Shown here one piece after another: positions 7,668-14,928 of a DNA stretch of 41,532 nucleotides (positions within the stretch are counted from its first letter, which is position 1; the number at the start of each line of letters is the position of its first letter). The notes beneath the pieces are model-generated. The model saw only the letters and a program-made list of their open reading frames with translations. It did not search any database and was not told the DNA's origin. The stretch covers positions 1-41,532 of the forward strand of contig CAAFTU010000107.1 of the NCBI GenBank assembly GCA_900766005.1. The letters run 5' to 3'. The stretch comes from an uncultured Bacteroides sp. (GTDB taxonomy: Bacteria > Bacteroidota > Bacteroidia > Bacteroidales > Bacteroidaceae). A program made the translations under genes and the position numbers.

Positions 7668-9140
7668 TTATTTGCAGGGTTGCTCCTCTTCTTTTGACTT
7701 TTCGGAGATGAGCAGGAGTTTATCTCCTTCGTGGAGCTGGAGGCTGCCGTTGGGGATGAGGAACTCGCTGCCGCGTTTCACCATCATGACGAGGGTGCCT
7801 TGGGGGAGATTCATCTCTTTGAGGGTGCGTGCCTGCTGCAGCATCTGGCGGCTGACGGTGATATCGCGCAGGTCGGTGTCGGTCTCTTCGGGCAGTTCCA
7901 CGCCGAAGTCGTTGCCAGTCTTTTCAAGCGGGGCCGAGAGGCAGAGCAGGCGGGCTGCTTTCGACACGGTGGTGCCTTGCACAACGAGGGAGACGATGGT
8001 GATGAAGAACACGATGTTGAAGAGGATGTGGGAGCCTTCCACGCCTTCTACCACCGGGTAGGTGGCAAAGATGATGGGCACTGCCCCGCGCAGTCCCACC
8101 CACGACACGAAGCAGCGCGACTTGAGGGTGATGTGGCGGAAGGGGAGCAGGCAGAGGAAGACGCTCAGCGGACGGCTCACCAGGATCATGAAGATGCCGA
8201 TGAGCAGGGCCACGGCGGCTACTTCGAGCATCTCGTGGGGGTTGACCAGCAGGCCCAGGCAGAGGAACATGATGATTTGAAACAGCCACGTGAGCCCGTC
8301 CATGAAGGTGTAGATCTCTTTGCGGTACATGATGCGGTTGTTGCCCACCATCATGCCGGCGATGTAGACGGCCAGGTAGCCGTTGCCTCTCAGCAGATCG
8401 GTGAAGGAGAAGGTGAAGAAGACGAAGGCGAGCAGCAGGATGGGGTAGAGGGCCTGGTTGTCGATGTTGAGCTTGTTGAGCATCTGAATGGCGAGCTTGC
8501 CGAGCAGATAGCCGGCTGCTGCGCCTACGCTGAACTGGATGACGAAGGACACGGCGATGGAGCCCAGCCCCATGCCGCTCGACTGGATGAACTGGATGAG
8601 GACGATGGTGAGCATGTAGGCCATGGGGTCGTTGCTACCGCTTTCGAGCTCGAGCATGGGCCGCAGGTTGTGCTTGAGGTTCATCTTCTGCGAACGGAGG
8701 ATGGCAAACACGGAGGCGGAGTCGGTGGACGACATCGTGGCGGCCAGCAGCAGGGAGGTGGTGAGCGGCAGGTAGATGTTGGTCCAGCTCATGCCCGACA
8801 GCCACCAGATGAAGAGGCCGGTGAAGAGGGCGGTGAGCAGTACGCCTACGGTGGAGAGCACGATGCCGGGACCCAGCACGGGCTTGATGTCGGCAAACTT
8901 GGTGTCCATTCCGCCGGAGAACAGGATGATGCTCAAGGCCACCATGCCGATGAACTGGGCTTCTTTGGCGTTGTGAAACTGGATGCCGAGGCCGTCGCTT
9001 CCAAAGGCCATGCCCACCATGAGAAAGAGCAAGAGGGCAGGCACTCCGAAGCGGTAGCCTGTCTTGCCGACAAGGATGCTGACAAAGAGTAAGATTGAAC
9101 CAACGAGTAGTACGTTTTCTGCTGTAAAAATCATAGGCAA
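7668..9140 (-). CDS. CPA1-type Na+(K+)/H+ antiporter with C-terminal RCK_C domain (NhaP2/CvrA type)
   Basis: 490 aa inner-membrane protein that exchanges K+ or Na+ for protons and so helps control pH and cell volume. About twelve hydrophobic helices span residues 5-390. The transport-site regions are SSTDSASVFAIL and ESGSNDPMAYMLT, the latter with the ND pair typical of CPA1 proteins. The soluble tail (about 400-490) looks like a TrkA-C/RCK_C regulatory domain (for example GTLVMMVKRGSEFLIPNGSLQLHEGDKLLLI). Length and layout match the NhaP2 group. ATG at 9134 is an alternative start two codons in. It is monocistronic, with promoter TACATTTG at 9205-9212. Confidence 0.9.
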   Translation of the reverse strand: MPMIFTAENVLLVGSILLFVSILVGKTGYRFGVPALLLFLMVGMAFGSDGLGIQFHNAKEAQFIGMVALSIILFSGGMDTKFADIKPVLGPGIVLSTVGVLLTALFTGLFIWWLSGMSWTNIYLPLTTSLLLAATMSSTDSASVFAILRSQKMNLKHNLRPMLELESGSNDPMAYMLTIVLIQFIQSSGMGLGSIAVSFVIQFSVGAAAGYLLGKLAIQMLNKLNIDNQALYPILLLAFVFFTFSFTDLLRGNGYLAVYIAGMMVGNNRIMYRKEIYTFMDGLTWLFQIIMFLCLGLLVNPHEMLEVAAVALLIGIFMILVSRPLSVFLCLLPFRHITLKSRCFVSWVGLRGAVPIIFATYPVVEGVEGSHILFNIVFFITIVSLVVQGTTVSKAARLLCLSAPLEKTGNDFGVELPEETDTDLRDITVSRQMLQQARTLKEMNLPQGTLVMMVKRGSEFLIPNGSLQLHEGDKLLLISEKSKEEEQPCK

Positions 9141-9204
9141 TAGAATTGATTATTAGTAAATTGTTAGTTTCTGTATATTTCTCTTGTTTTCTGCTTGCTG
9201 TCTG

Positions 9205-9212
9205 CAAATGTA
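9205..9212 (-). promoter_or_regulatory. -7 element for the antiporter gene
   Basis: The minus strand reads TACATTTG (TAnnTTTG), 64 bases upstream of the start codon. A partial -33 element, TTTC, lies about 19 bases further up. Confidence 0.55.
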
Positions 9213-9243
9213 CAATAAAGTTGTGAGTTTTGAAAGAGGAAAT

Positions 9244-9392
9244 TTCGGACTCAGAGAGGAGGATGGGTGAAGAGGAAGGGGCAGCTTTCGTCTGCTTCGG
9301 ATTCAAAGGAGGAAGGGTGAAGGGTGGAAGAGTCAGCTTTCGTCTGTTTCGGATTCAGAGAGGAGGAAGGGTAAAGGGTGGAAGGGGCAGAT
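9244..9392. repeat. Tandem array, 52-base unit, about 2.9 copies
   Basis: Units begin with TTCGGAYTCARAG at 9244, 9296 and 9348 and contain a purine-rich GGAGGAAGGGTGAAGGGTGG followed by CAGCTTTCGTCTG. The array lies between the antiporter promoter and the terminator of the next minus-strand gene. It has the longest unit of any array in the window. Confidence 0.85.
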
Positions 9393-9425
9393 AAAAAATG
9401 GCCGTAGCAGGATGCTACAGCCATT
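9393..9425 (-). terminator. Terminator overlapping the end of the barrel protein gene
   Basis: AATGGCCGTAGCA (9397-9409) pairs with TGCTACAGCCATT (9413-9425) around a 3-base loop, with one mismatch. On the minus strand six T follow. The stem includes the last codons and the stop of the gene ending at 9415. Confidence 0.75.
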
Positions 9426-10218
9426 GAAATTTGAGTCCGAATGAAAAGCTCAGGTAATCTCTGGGCCTCAGGTAGCTGTTTTGAACGGCACTGATGAGAT
9501 AGAAATCGCAGGTGCTCAGCTCATAGAAGAACGTGATGGCCTTGGTCCAGAACCGGTGTTGGGCCGGGATGTCGTAGGTGAGCCGCTGGCCGAGGTAGAG
9601 GTGGATTCTCATTTTGCTTGAGAAGCCGTAGTAGCCCTTGGGGTAGCGGTCGGGTTCGCTCATCCAGAACTGGTCGCCAAACACGGTGTTGATATAGAGT
9701 CCGCAGGCCAGGGGCTCGGTGGAGAATCCCTTGCCGAAGTCGATGCTCCAGGGCATGTAGTTCTGCTTGATGGTCATCGTTACCTTGGCTTTCTTCGATT
9801 CATATTTGGGCACGAAGCCAAACAGCAGGTCGGTCTCCCATTGCTTACGTTTGCCATAGTCCCATCCGGTGCCGAAAGAGAGCAGACCCATATTGCCGGC
9901 ATACTGAATTTTGCCGTACTCCGGAATCAGCTTGTCCCAGCTTTTGCGCATGCGGTGCACCCGTTTGTCGTAGCGGGTGTGGAATTTTTCCTCCGGATGC
10001 GAAGCCAGAAGGGTGTCTGCTTTGATGAGCGTAAACACGCTGTCGCCCTTCTGGTAGGCGATGATGCTGTCGGCTTTGATGGCAAACCGCAGCGAATCGT
10101 TTTTATAGGTGTCGATGATGGTGTCTGTGCGGTTGACTGCAGATAGCAGCAGCGGGCAGGCTGTGAGGAACAGCAGCCAGACGAGGCGCAGCACCTTGTA
10201 ATGATAATGGGTGTTCAT
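9415..10218 (-). CDS. Predicted outer-membrane beta-barrel protein, family not recognised
   Basis: 267 aa. An N-terminal hydrophobic segment, LVWLLFLTACPLLLSAV, is a likely Sec signal peptide. A short charged periplasmic stretch (about 30-100) follows. The rest alternates hydrophobic and polar residues with many aromatics (for example YGFSSKMRIHLYLGQRL), and the C-terminus SFSFGLKFQWL ends in the pattern of an outer-membrane beta strand. I infer an outer-membrane barrel of unknown function. It lies 60 bases downstream of the metallophosphoesterase gene on the same strand and was probably co-transcribed. No catalytic motif is visible. Confidence 0.75.
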   Translation of the reverse strand: MNTHYHYKVLRLVWLLFLTACPLLLSAVNRTDTIIDTYKNDSLRFAIKADSIIAYQKGDSVFTLIKADTLLASHPEEKFHTRYDKRVHRMRKSWDKLIPEYGKIQYAGNMGLLSFGTGWDYGKRKQWETDLLFGFVPKYESKKAKVTMTIKQNYMPWSIDFGKGFSTEPLACGLYINTVFGDQFWMSEPDRYPKGYYGFSSKMRIHLYLGQRLTYDIPAQHRFWTKAITFFYELSTCDFYLISAVQNSYLRPRDYLSFSFGLKFQWL

Positions 10219-10227
10219 AGGGGTAGA

Positions 10228-10271
10228 CTTTATTTTATCGCAGGGCGAACTCTATTTTATCGCTGGGCGAT
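10228..10271. repeat. Two-copy direct repeat between the two minus-strand genes
   Basis: CTTTATTTTATCGCAGGGCGA is followed by CTCTATTTTATCGCTGGGCGA with a period of about 23 bases. It fills most of the 60-base gap between the metallophosphoesterase and barrel genes. Confidence 0.7.
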
Positions 10272-10278
10272 TAATCGA

Positions 10279-11097
10279 TTAATAATGTACTAATTTATAT
10301 GTATAGGTTTTCTTGCCGGGATTCTCGTTGTCCGGAAAAATGTCGTACTCGATATAGGTGCGCTCTTTCATGCAGTCGGTGGTGATATAGTGGATACCAT
10401 CGTCGAATACCACGGTGTCTTCGTAGTGGTGGGTGTGTGCTGCAGAGCAGAACAGAATGCCCGGATACTCAATGACATAGCGTTGGAAGACCTTGGCCAC
10501 ATTGTCGTTGAACACATCGGTGTAGGGGCGGGCATGCATGCACACCACGGTGTGGTCGAACTCGTCTTTGCGTGCTTTGATTTCCTTCTCCATGAAGGTG
10601 AAGTCGGGCACCGGTTCGGAGTAGTCGTACTCCAAGGCATTGGTGTTGAGACACACAAATTTCACTCCGCCGGCAATGAAGGAGAAGTTGGCCGGACCGA
10701 AGATGGCTTTGTAGGTTTCTTCGCCCGTGCCCAGACAGTCGTGGTTGCCCAGCACGACCACGTAGGGCACTTTCAGCTTGTTGAGGATGTCTCGCTGCCA
10801 GAGGAATTCCTTGGTAACCCCGAAGTCGCTGATATCTCCTCCGTGAATCACAAAGTCGATGTCATTGCGCTGGTTGATGGCTTTGACGAAGTCTTCGGTC
10901 TCGTCATACCAGCGCTGGGAGTCGCCCATCGTAACGAAGCGGATGCTGGTTTTCTCTTTGCAGGAGTCTTCGATTTCGGCTATGTTGTGTGCATTGACGT
11001 CTGTTTCTCCGTCTATGCGGACGTCGTAAGGATGGTAGTCAATCATGTCGCATCCCCATAGCAGCATACATAAAGATAGTGTATACAGTTTTTTCAT
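10279..11097 (-). CDS. Calcineurin-like metallophosphoesterase lipoprotein
   Basis: 272 aa. A signal peptide ends in MLLWGC, so Cys16 is the likely lipid anchor. The phosphoesterase motifs appear in order: MGDSQRW, HGGDISDFG, VVLGNHDC, CMHARPY and AAHTHHYE. These form a di-metal site that hydrolyses phosphate mono- or diesters, and the substrate cannot be predicted. The first motif is GDSQ rather than the more usual DxH, a variant known in this superfamily. It should act in the periplasm or on the surface. It is the first gene of a probable two-gene operon with the barrel protein. A promoter at 11333-11363 implies a 5' leader of about 230 nt that carries a tandem array. Confidence 0.87.
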   Translation of the reverse strand: MKKLYTLSLCMLLWGCDMIDYHPYDVRIDGETDVNAHNIAEIEDSCKEKTSIRFVTMGDSQRWYDETEDFVKAINQRNDIDFVIHGGDISDFGVTKEFLWQRDILNKLKVPYVVVLGNHDCLGTGEETYKAIFGPANFSFIAGGVKFVCLNTNALEYDYSEPVPDFTFMEKEIKARKDEFDHTVVCMHARPYTDVFNDNVAKVFQRYVIEYPGILFCSAAHTHHYEDTVVFDDGIHYITTDCMKERTYIEYDIFPDNENPGKKTYTYKLVHY

Positions 11098-11125
11098 CGA
11101 TAATAATATATAATAGTTTAATTGT

Positions 11126-11290
11126 TTCTTTGGTTTGTTCAGTTTGTTTTGCTCAGTTCGCTTTGCTTCGCGTTGATGCTCTGCTCAGTTCGCTTTTGCT
11201 TTGCGTTGATGCTCTGCTCAGTTCGCTTTTGCTTTGTTTCGGTCGTCTGTTTCGTATTGTTTTCGTTTGTTTTCGTTTTGTTTCTACCTT
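11126..11290. repeat. Tandem array in the leader of the metallophosphoesterase gene
   Basis: A 33-base unit (GTTGATGCTCTGCTCAGTTCG plus CTTTTGCTTTGC) starts at 11172 and 11205. Shorter related words (GTTCGCTTTGC, GTTTTCGTTTG) lie on both sides. The whole stretch is GTTCG/TTTTG-rich. It is predicted to be transcribed as part of the 5' untranslated leader on the minus strand. Confidence 0.75.
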
Positions 11291-11332
11291 TTTTTATGTG
11301 TCCGGCAGGGCACGACTGAAACAATTTTGTAA

Positions 11333-11363
11333 CAAATATAGAGGAATCTCTTGGAAAGAGCAA
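11333..11363 (-). promoter_or_regulatory. Promoter of the metallophosphoesterase operon
   Basis: The minus strand reads TTG (11363-11361), 20 bases, then TATATTTG (11340-11333), a good match to the Bacteroides promoter. It predicts a leader of about 225-230 nt. Confidence 0.65.
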
Positions 11364-11581
11364 TAGAAAAGGTCAGAATGAGGAATGATTGAACAAAAAA
11401 GAGGCGAAACAGAACAATGACGCAGGAGGCTGTTTATCTGAGCCTCTTTATGAATGGGTTCTTTGTGGGCGGCTCTTCAAAAATGAGTCTCTTCAAAATG
11501 AGTCTCTTCAAAAATGAGGCTCTCTTCCTGCGAGGCTTATTTTTTAACAGAAAAAATATTCAATGACTCGACTAATTTACT
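11364..11581. other. Intergenic stretch with a hairpin and a 15-16-base repeat
   Basis: A small stem GAGGCT/AGCCTC at 11426-11446 is followed by TTTA. At about 11475-11530 come three copies of CTTCAAAAATGAGTCT and a degenerate fourth. I see no coding potential. It lies between a minus-strand promoter and the plus-strand promoter of the RNA that follows. Confidence 0.55.
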
Positions 11582-11589
11582 TATTTTTG
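11582..11589 (+). promoter_or_regulatory. -7 element for the 6S-like RNA
   Basis: TATTTTTG matches TAnnTTTG. A start about 6 bases downstream would fall at 11594-11596, exactly where the closing stem of the predicted RNA begins. No clear -33 element is seen. Confidence 0.5.
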
Positions 11590-11593
11590 TGTC

Positions 11594-11749
11594 TTAAACA
11601 ATAATCCTGTTCCCCGTTGTGAATCAGTCGTTTTAACGCTCCTAATTTGCGAAGAAATGGTGCGGGCCGACTGACTTTGTTTCTAATGGTCGCACGATTA
11701 AACTGAGTGGAAAATGTGAATTGCCGGACTATCAAACGGAATTGTTTTT
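11594..11749 (+). ncRNA. Probable 6S-like RNA (rod-shaped, about 155 nt)
   Basis: No reading frame is present, but the two halves pair as a rod. AAACAAT (11596-11602) pairs with ATTGTTT (11741-11747), CCGTT (11614-11618) with AACGG, TTTT (11631-34) with AAAA (11711-14), and CGCTC (11637-41) with GAGTG (11705-09). An apical stem of AATGGTGCGGGCC (about 11656-11668) with GGTCGCACGATT (about 11688-11699) has one mismatch and one bulge. Between these lies an asymmetric internal bubble, the layout of 6S RNA, which binds housekeeping RNA polymerase. A promoter sits just upstream and a T-run ends the 3' arm. A competing local hairpin TCAGTCG/CGACTGA is also possible. The fold was done by hand and no covariance model was run. 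It could be another structured RNA. Confidence 0.5.
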
Positions 11750-11775
11750 CCAAGAAAGGTAATGTAAAGATGATA

Positions 11776-11858
11776 TAAAAGGTATAAAGAATTTACGGTA
11801 TAAAGAATTTAAGCAATTAAGCAATTAAGCAATTAAGAAATTAATCTATTAAGGAATT
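11776..11858. repeat. Short AT-rich tandem repeats before the HAD gene
   Basis: GGTATAAAGAATTTA occurs twice (about 11780-11810), followed by the 8-base unit GCAATTAA three times and degenerate AATTAA words. It directly precedes the HAD phosphatase start. No standard -7 element is seen, so the gene may depend on upstream transcription. Confidence 0.7.
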
Positions 11859-11877
11859 AATGTATAATAATGTAAGG

Positions 11878-12525
11878 ATGAAGGAGGTGAAGACAAAGGC
11901 GGTGCTGTTCGACTTGGACGGTGTGGTGATGGACACTGAAACGCAATACACGCTTTTTTGGGATAAGCAAGGAGAAAAGTATCTGGGTATCGAGGATTTC
12001 TGCCGCCGTATCAAGGGGCAGACGCTGACGCAGATCTTTGAGGCGTATTTTGCCGACAGCCCCCAGGTGCAGCAGGAAATTGTGGGTCAGCTGAATGCGT
12101 TTGAAAAGGAAATGGTGTATGAGTATATTCCCGGGGCCCTGGATTTCATGCTCGATTTGCGTCGCCACGGGGTGAAGTCGGCCATTGTGACTTCTTCCAA
12201 CGAGGCCAAGATGGAGAATGTCTATCGGACGCATCCGGAGCTGAAAGAGCTGGTGGATGTGATTCTCACCGGAGAAATGTTTGAGCGCTCAAAGCCTGCA
12301 CCGGACTGCTTTCTGCTGGGAATGAAGCGATTGGGTGCCTCTCCGGAGGATACGTATGTGTTTGAGGATTCTTTCCATGGCTTGCAGGCCGGCATGGATT
12401 CCGGCGCTTATGTGGTGGGGCTGGCTACTACCAATCCGGCTGATGCCATCGCCGGAAAGGCGGATTTCATCATGGACGATTTTACGGGCATGACGTATGA
12501 CAAATTGCTGCAATTGCACCGCTGA
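11878..12525 (+). CDS. HAD-superfamily phosphatase, beta-phosphoglucomutase-like
   Basis: 215 aa from the ATG at 11878, chosen because DxD motif I then starts 10 residues in, as is usual. HAD motifs: I is FDLDGVVMDTE, II is the Ser/Thr in IVTSSNE, III is the Lys in ERSKPAPDCF, and IV is VFEDSFHGLQAG. The helical cap after motif I puts it in the beta-PGM/phosphatase subgroup. It probably dephosphorylates or isomerises a small phosphosugar or nucleotide in the cytoplasm, and the exact substrate cannot be read. An in-frame ATG at 11860 would add six residues with poor context. It precedes panB but has a separate promoter. Confidence 0.88.
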   Translation: MKEVKTKAVLFDLDGVVMDTETQYTLFWDKQGEKYLGIEDFCRRIKGQTLTQIFEAYFADSPQVQQEIVGQLNAFEKEMVYEYIPGALDFMLDLRRHGVKSAIVTSSNEAKMENVYRTHPELKELVDVILTGEMFERSKPAPDCFLLGMKRLGASPEDTYVFEDSFHGLQAGMDSGAYVVGLATTNPADAIAGKADFIMDDFTGMTYDKLLQLHR

Positions 12526-12570
12526 TTTTGGCTTCTGCTCACGGGCTATCGCATGTTTTTTCATTTTTTC

Positions 12571-12603
12571 TTTGTCGGTTATAAATTAAATGTTATAACT
12601 TTG
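12571..12603 (+). promoter_or_regulatory. Promoter of panB
   Basis: TTTG (12571-12574), 21 bases, then TAACTTTG (12596-12603) is a strong match. The leader of about 100 nt contains a small GCCGG/CCGGC hairpin at 12616-12635. Confidence 0.7.
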
Positions 12604-12712
12604 TCCCCGATTTTCGCCGGTCTGCAAAGGCCGGCTCTGAATTTTTCCGAGTAGGAAACGTATCGGAAACAAGTTAACATTTATAAGATTGTAATTTAAA
12701 ATTTTTAGGAAA

Positions 12713-13534
12713 ATGGCTGGTTATATATCAGATGACACAAGAAAGGTGACGACTCATCGTTTGGTTGAAATGAAACAAAGAGGCGAAAAAATCTCTATGC
12801 TGACTTCATACGATTACACTATGGCTCAAATTGTAGACGGCGCCGGAATGGACGTAATCCTGGTGGGCGATTCTGCATCGAATGTGATGGCCGGTAACGT
12901 GACTACGCTGCCCATTACGCTCGACCAGATGATTTATCATGCCAAGTCGGTGGTGAGAGGCGTGAAGCGTGCCATGGTGGTGGTGGATATGCCTTTCGGT
13001 TCTTATCAGGGTAATGAGATGGAAGGACTTGCTTCGGCCATCCGTATCATGAAAGAGAGTCATGCCGATGCCTTGAAAATGGAGGGCGGTGAAGAAATTA
13101 TCGATACGGTGAAGCGTATTCTCAGTGCCGGTATTCCGGTGATGGGACACCTGGGACTGATGCCGCAGTCGATCAATAAATATGGTACGTACACAGTGCG
13201 TGCAAAAGATGATGCGGAAGCTGAAAAGCTGATCAAGGATGCTCATCTGCTGGAAGAAGCTGGCTGTTTTGCGCTGGTGCTGGAAAAAATTCCGGCTTCG
13301 CTGGCTGAACGTGTGGCTGCTGAACTGACAATCCCGGTGATCGGTATCGGTGCAGGTGGCAAAGTGGACGGTCAGGTACTGGTGGTGCAGGACATGCTGG
13401 GCATGAACAACGGATTCCGCCCCCGATTCCTTCGCCGCTATGCTGATTTGTATGCGGTGATGACCGATGCAATCAGCCATTACATCTCGGATGTGAAGAA
13501 TTGTGACTTCCCGAACGAGAAGGAACAGTATTAA
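12713..13534 (+). CDS. panB: 3-methyl-2-oxobutanoate hydroxymethyltransferase
   Basis: 273 aa, normal length for PanB. It transfers a hydroxymethyl group from methylene-tetrahydrofolate to alpha-ketoisovalerate to give ketopantoate, the first step of pantothenate and CoA synthesis. Recognisable blocks are MLTSYDYTMAQIVDGAGMD, LVGDSASNVMAGNVTTLPIT, DMPFGSYQ, ALKMEGGEE, MGHLGLMPQSIN, and ALVLEKIPASLAERV with IPVIGIGAGG. Asp and Glu metal and substrate ligands lie in VGDS, VVDMPFG and LEKIP. No panC or panD is adjacent. The MFS gene starts 8 bases downstream and is probably co-transcribed. Cytoplasmic. Confidence 0.95.
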   Translation: MAGYISDDTRKVTTHRLVEMKQRGEKISMLTSYDYTMAQIVDGAGMDVILVGDSASNVMAGNVTTLPITLDQMIYHAKSVVRGVKRAMVVVDMPFGSYQGNEMEGLASAIRIMKESHADALKMEGGEEIIDTVKRILSAGIPVMGHLGLMPQSINKYGTYTVRAKDDAEAEKLIKDAHLLEEAGCFALVLEKIPASLAERVAAELTIPVIGIGAGGKVDGQVLVVQDMLGMNNGFRPRFLRRYADLYAVMTDAISHYISDVKNCDFPNEKEQY

Positions 13535-13542
13535 TATAGTAT

Positions 13543-14694
13543 ATGGCTTTTAACTTGTGGACAAACCATTTTATGCGAATATGTATAGCTAATTTGCTGT
13601 TGTTTTCGTCCTTGTATGTGTTGTTTCCGGTGCTTCCCGTTGAAATGGCCAGCCGTTTTGGGGCATCGGTGGTACAAACCGGTGTGGTCTTTCTCTTCTT
13701 TACGTTGGGAATGTTTCTCATGGGGCCGTTTTATGCGTACCTGGTGGATGCTTACAAACGCAAGCATGTCTGCCTCTATGCCATTGCGACTATGGTGGCT
13801 GCTACCTCCGGGTATGCCTTTGTGAGTAACCTGAAAGAGCTGCTCCTGCTGTGCATGGCTCAGGGAATGGCTTTTGGCGTGGCTACCACTGCAGGCATTA
13901 CGCTGGCTATCGACGTGACCAACACCACTTTGCGCAGTGCAGGGAATGTGGGCTTTTCCTGGATGGCCCGGCTGGGTATGATGCTGGGGCTGATGTCGGG
14001 AGCTTGCTTTCACCACATCTATACGTTTCAGAACCTGCTGTCGTTTTCCATTCTTTCGGGAGTGGCTGCCATGCTGGCGGTGATGGGAGTGTATGTGCCT
14101 TTCCGTGCGCCTATTGTGACGAAATTTTACTCATTCGACCGCTTTCTGCTGTTGCGCGGATGGATTCCGGCCGTCAATATCATGCTTGTGATGTTTGTGC
14201 CCGGTCTGTTTATCCCGCTGACTCATCCTTTCTTGGGGCAGTCGCTGGTGGGAGGCGGTGCAATCTTTCTTCCGCTGTTTGGCGGAGTGGGAGTGGGGTA
14301 TCTGCTTTCGCTGTTTGTCTCGCGCCTGTTCTTCATGAAGGAGAAGATGACCCGGAAAATCATGATCGGACTGGGACTGGAAATACTGGCTGTGTCGTTG
14401 ATCGGCATGACTTCTTCCTTGCTGGCTCCGTCTTTGCTTCTGGGTTTGGGACTGGGACTGGTGCTGCCTGAGTTTCTGATGACGTTTGTCAAGTTGTCTC
14501 AGCACTGTCAGCGAGGGACGGCCAATACAACGCATCTGCTGTTCTGCGAACTGGGCATCGCACTGGGCATTGCTGCCGCTTGTGTGCTGACTCAAGAGGA
14601 TATGCTGCATGTAGGCCAGCTGGTGGCTGCCGCAGCTCTGCTGTTTTTCGCTTTTGTGACCTATCCTTACGTGAAGCGGAATAGAGTGCGCTGA
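13543..14694 (+). CDS. Major facilitator superfamily transporter
   Basis: 383 aa with about twelve hydrophobic segments, so an inner-membrane transporter. The loop between helices 2 and 3 (GPFYAYLVDAYKRKH) matches the MFS A-motif region. Other helices include AFGVATTAGITLAIDV and the Gly-rich SLLLGLGLGLVLPEFL. It starts 8 bases after panB, so co-transcription is likely. By position it might move pantothenate-pathway compounds, but that is only a guess, and a general drug or metabolite exporter is equally possible. It is followed by a strong bidirectional terminator. Confidence 0.85.
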   Translation: MAFNLWTNHFMRICIANLLLFSSLYVLFPVLPVEMASRFGASVVQTGVVFLFFTLGMFLMGPFYAYLVDAYKRKHVCLYAIATMVAATSGYAFVSNLKELLLLCMAQGMAFGVATTAGITLAIDVTNTTLRSAGNVGFSWMARLGMMLGLMSGACFHHIYTFQNLLSFSILSGVAAMLAVMGVYVPFRAPIVTKFYSFDRFLLLRGWIPAVNIMLVMFVPGLFIPLTHPFLGQSLVGGGAIFLPLFGGVGVGYLLSLFVSRLFFMKEKMTRKIMIGLGLEILAVSLIGMTSSLLAPSLLLGLGLGLVLPEFLMTFVKLSQHCQRGTANTTHLLFCELGIALGIAAACVLTQEDMLHVGQLVAAAALLFFAFVTYPYVKRNRVR

Positions 14695-14777
14695 GCATCC
14701 TATTAATCCATAACGAGGCATGGGATAATGCCTCATTTTACAAGATATGAGAGTGTGTTGAGCCTCTCCATTCAAGA

Positions 14778-14817
14778 AAAATCCCCCTGCCACCAATCGT
14801 TGCGGCAGGGGGATTTT
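14778..14817. terminator. Terminator of panB-MFS (shared-core family)
   Basis: AAAATCCCCCTGCC (14778-14791) pairs perfectly (14 bp) with GGCAGGGGGATTTT (14804-14817). T-rich sequence lies on both sides, so it can act for both convergent genes. The apical core CTGCCACCAATCGTTGCGGCAG resembles other terminators in the window. Confidence 0.85.
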
Positions 14818-14888
14818 CTTTTCGTATTTTCCTTTTCGTAAATTTTCTATTCTATTCTTTCTTCTTCTTCCTTTTCCTCTTTGTAAAT

Positions 14889-14928
14889 TTTTTCTTCTTC
14901 TTCTTCTTATTATTATTATTATTATTAA
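14889..14928. repeat. Trinucleotide microsatellite at the relA stop
   Basis: About five TTC units run into about seven TTA/ATT units. The last repeat includes the minus-strand stop codon TAA of the ppGpp synthetase gene at 14925. Confidence 0.85.

Noticed and set aside
7731..9092. 453-aa open frame antisense to the antiporter gene
   Set aside because: Glu/His/Asp/Gly-rich translation typical of the reverse of a hydrophobic membrane protein gene.
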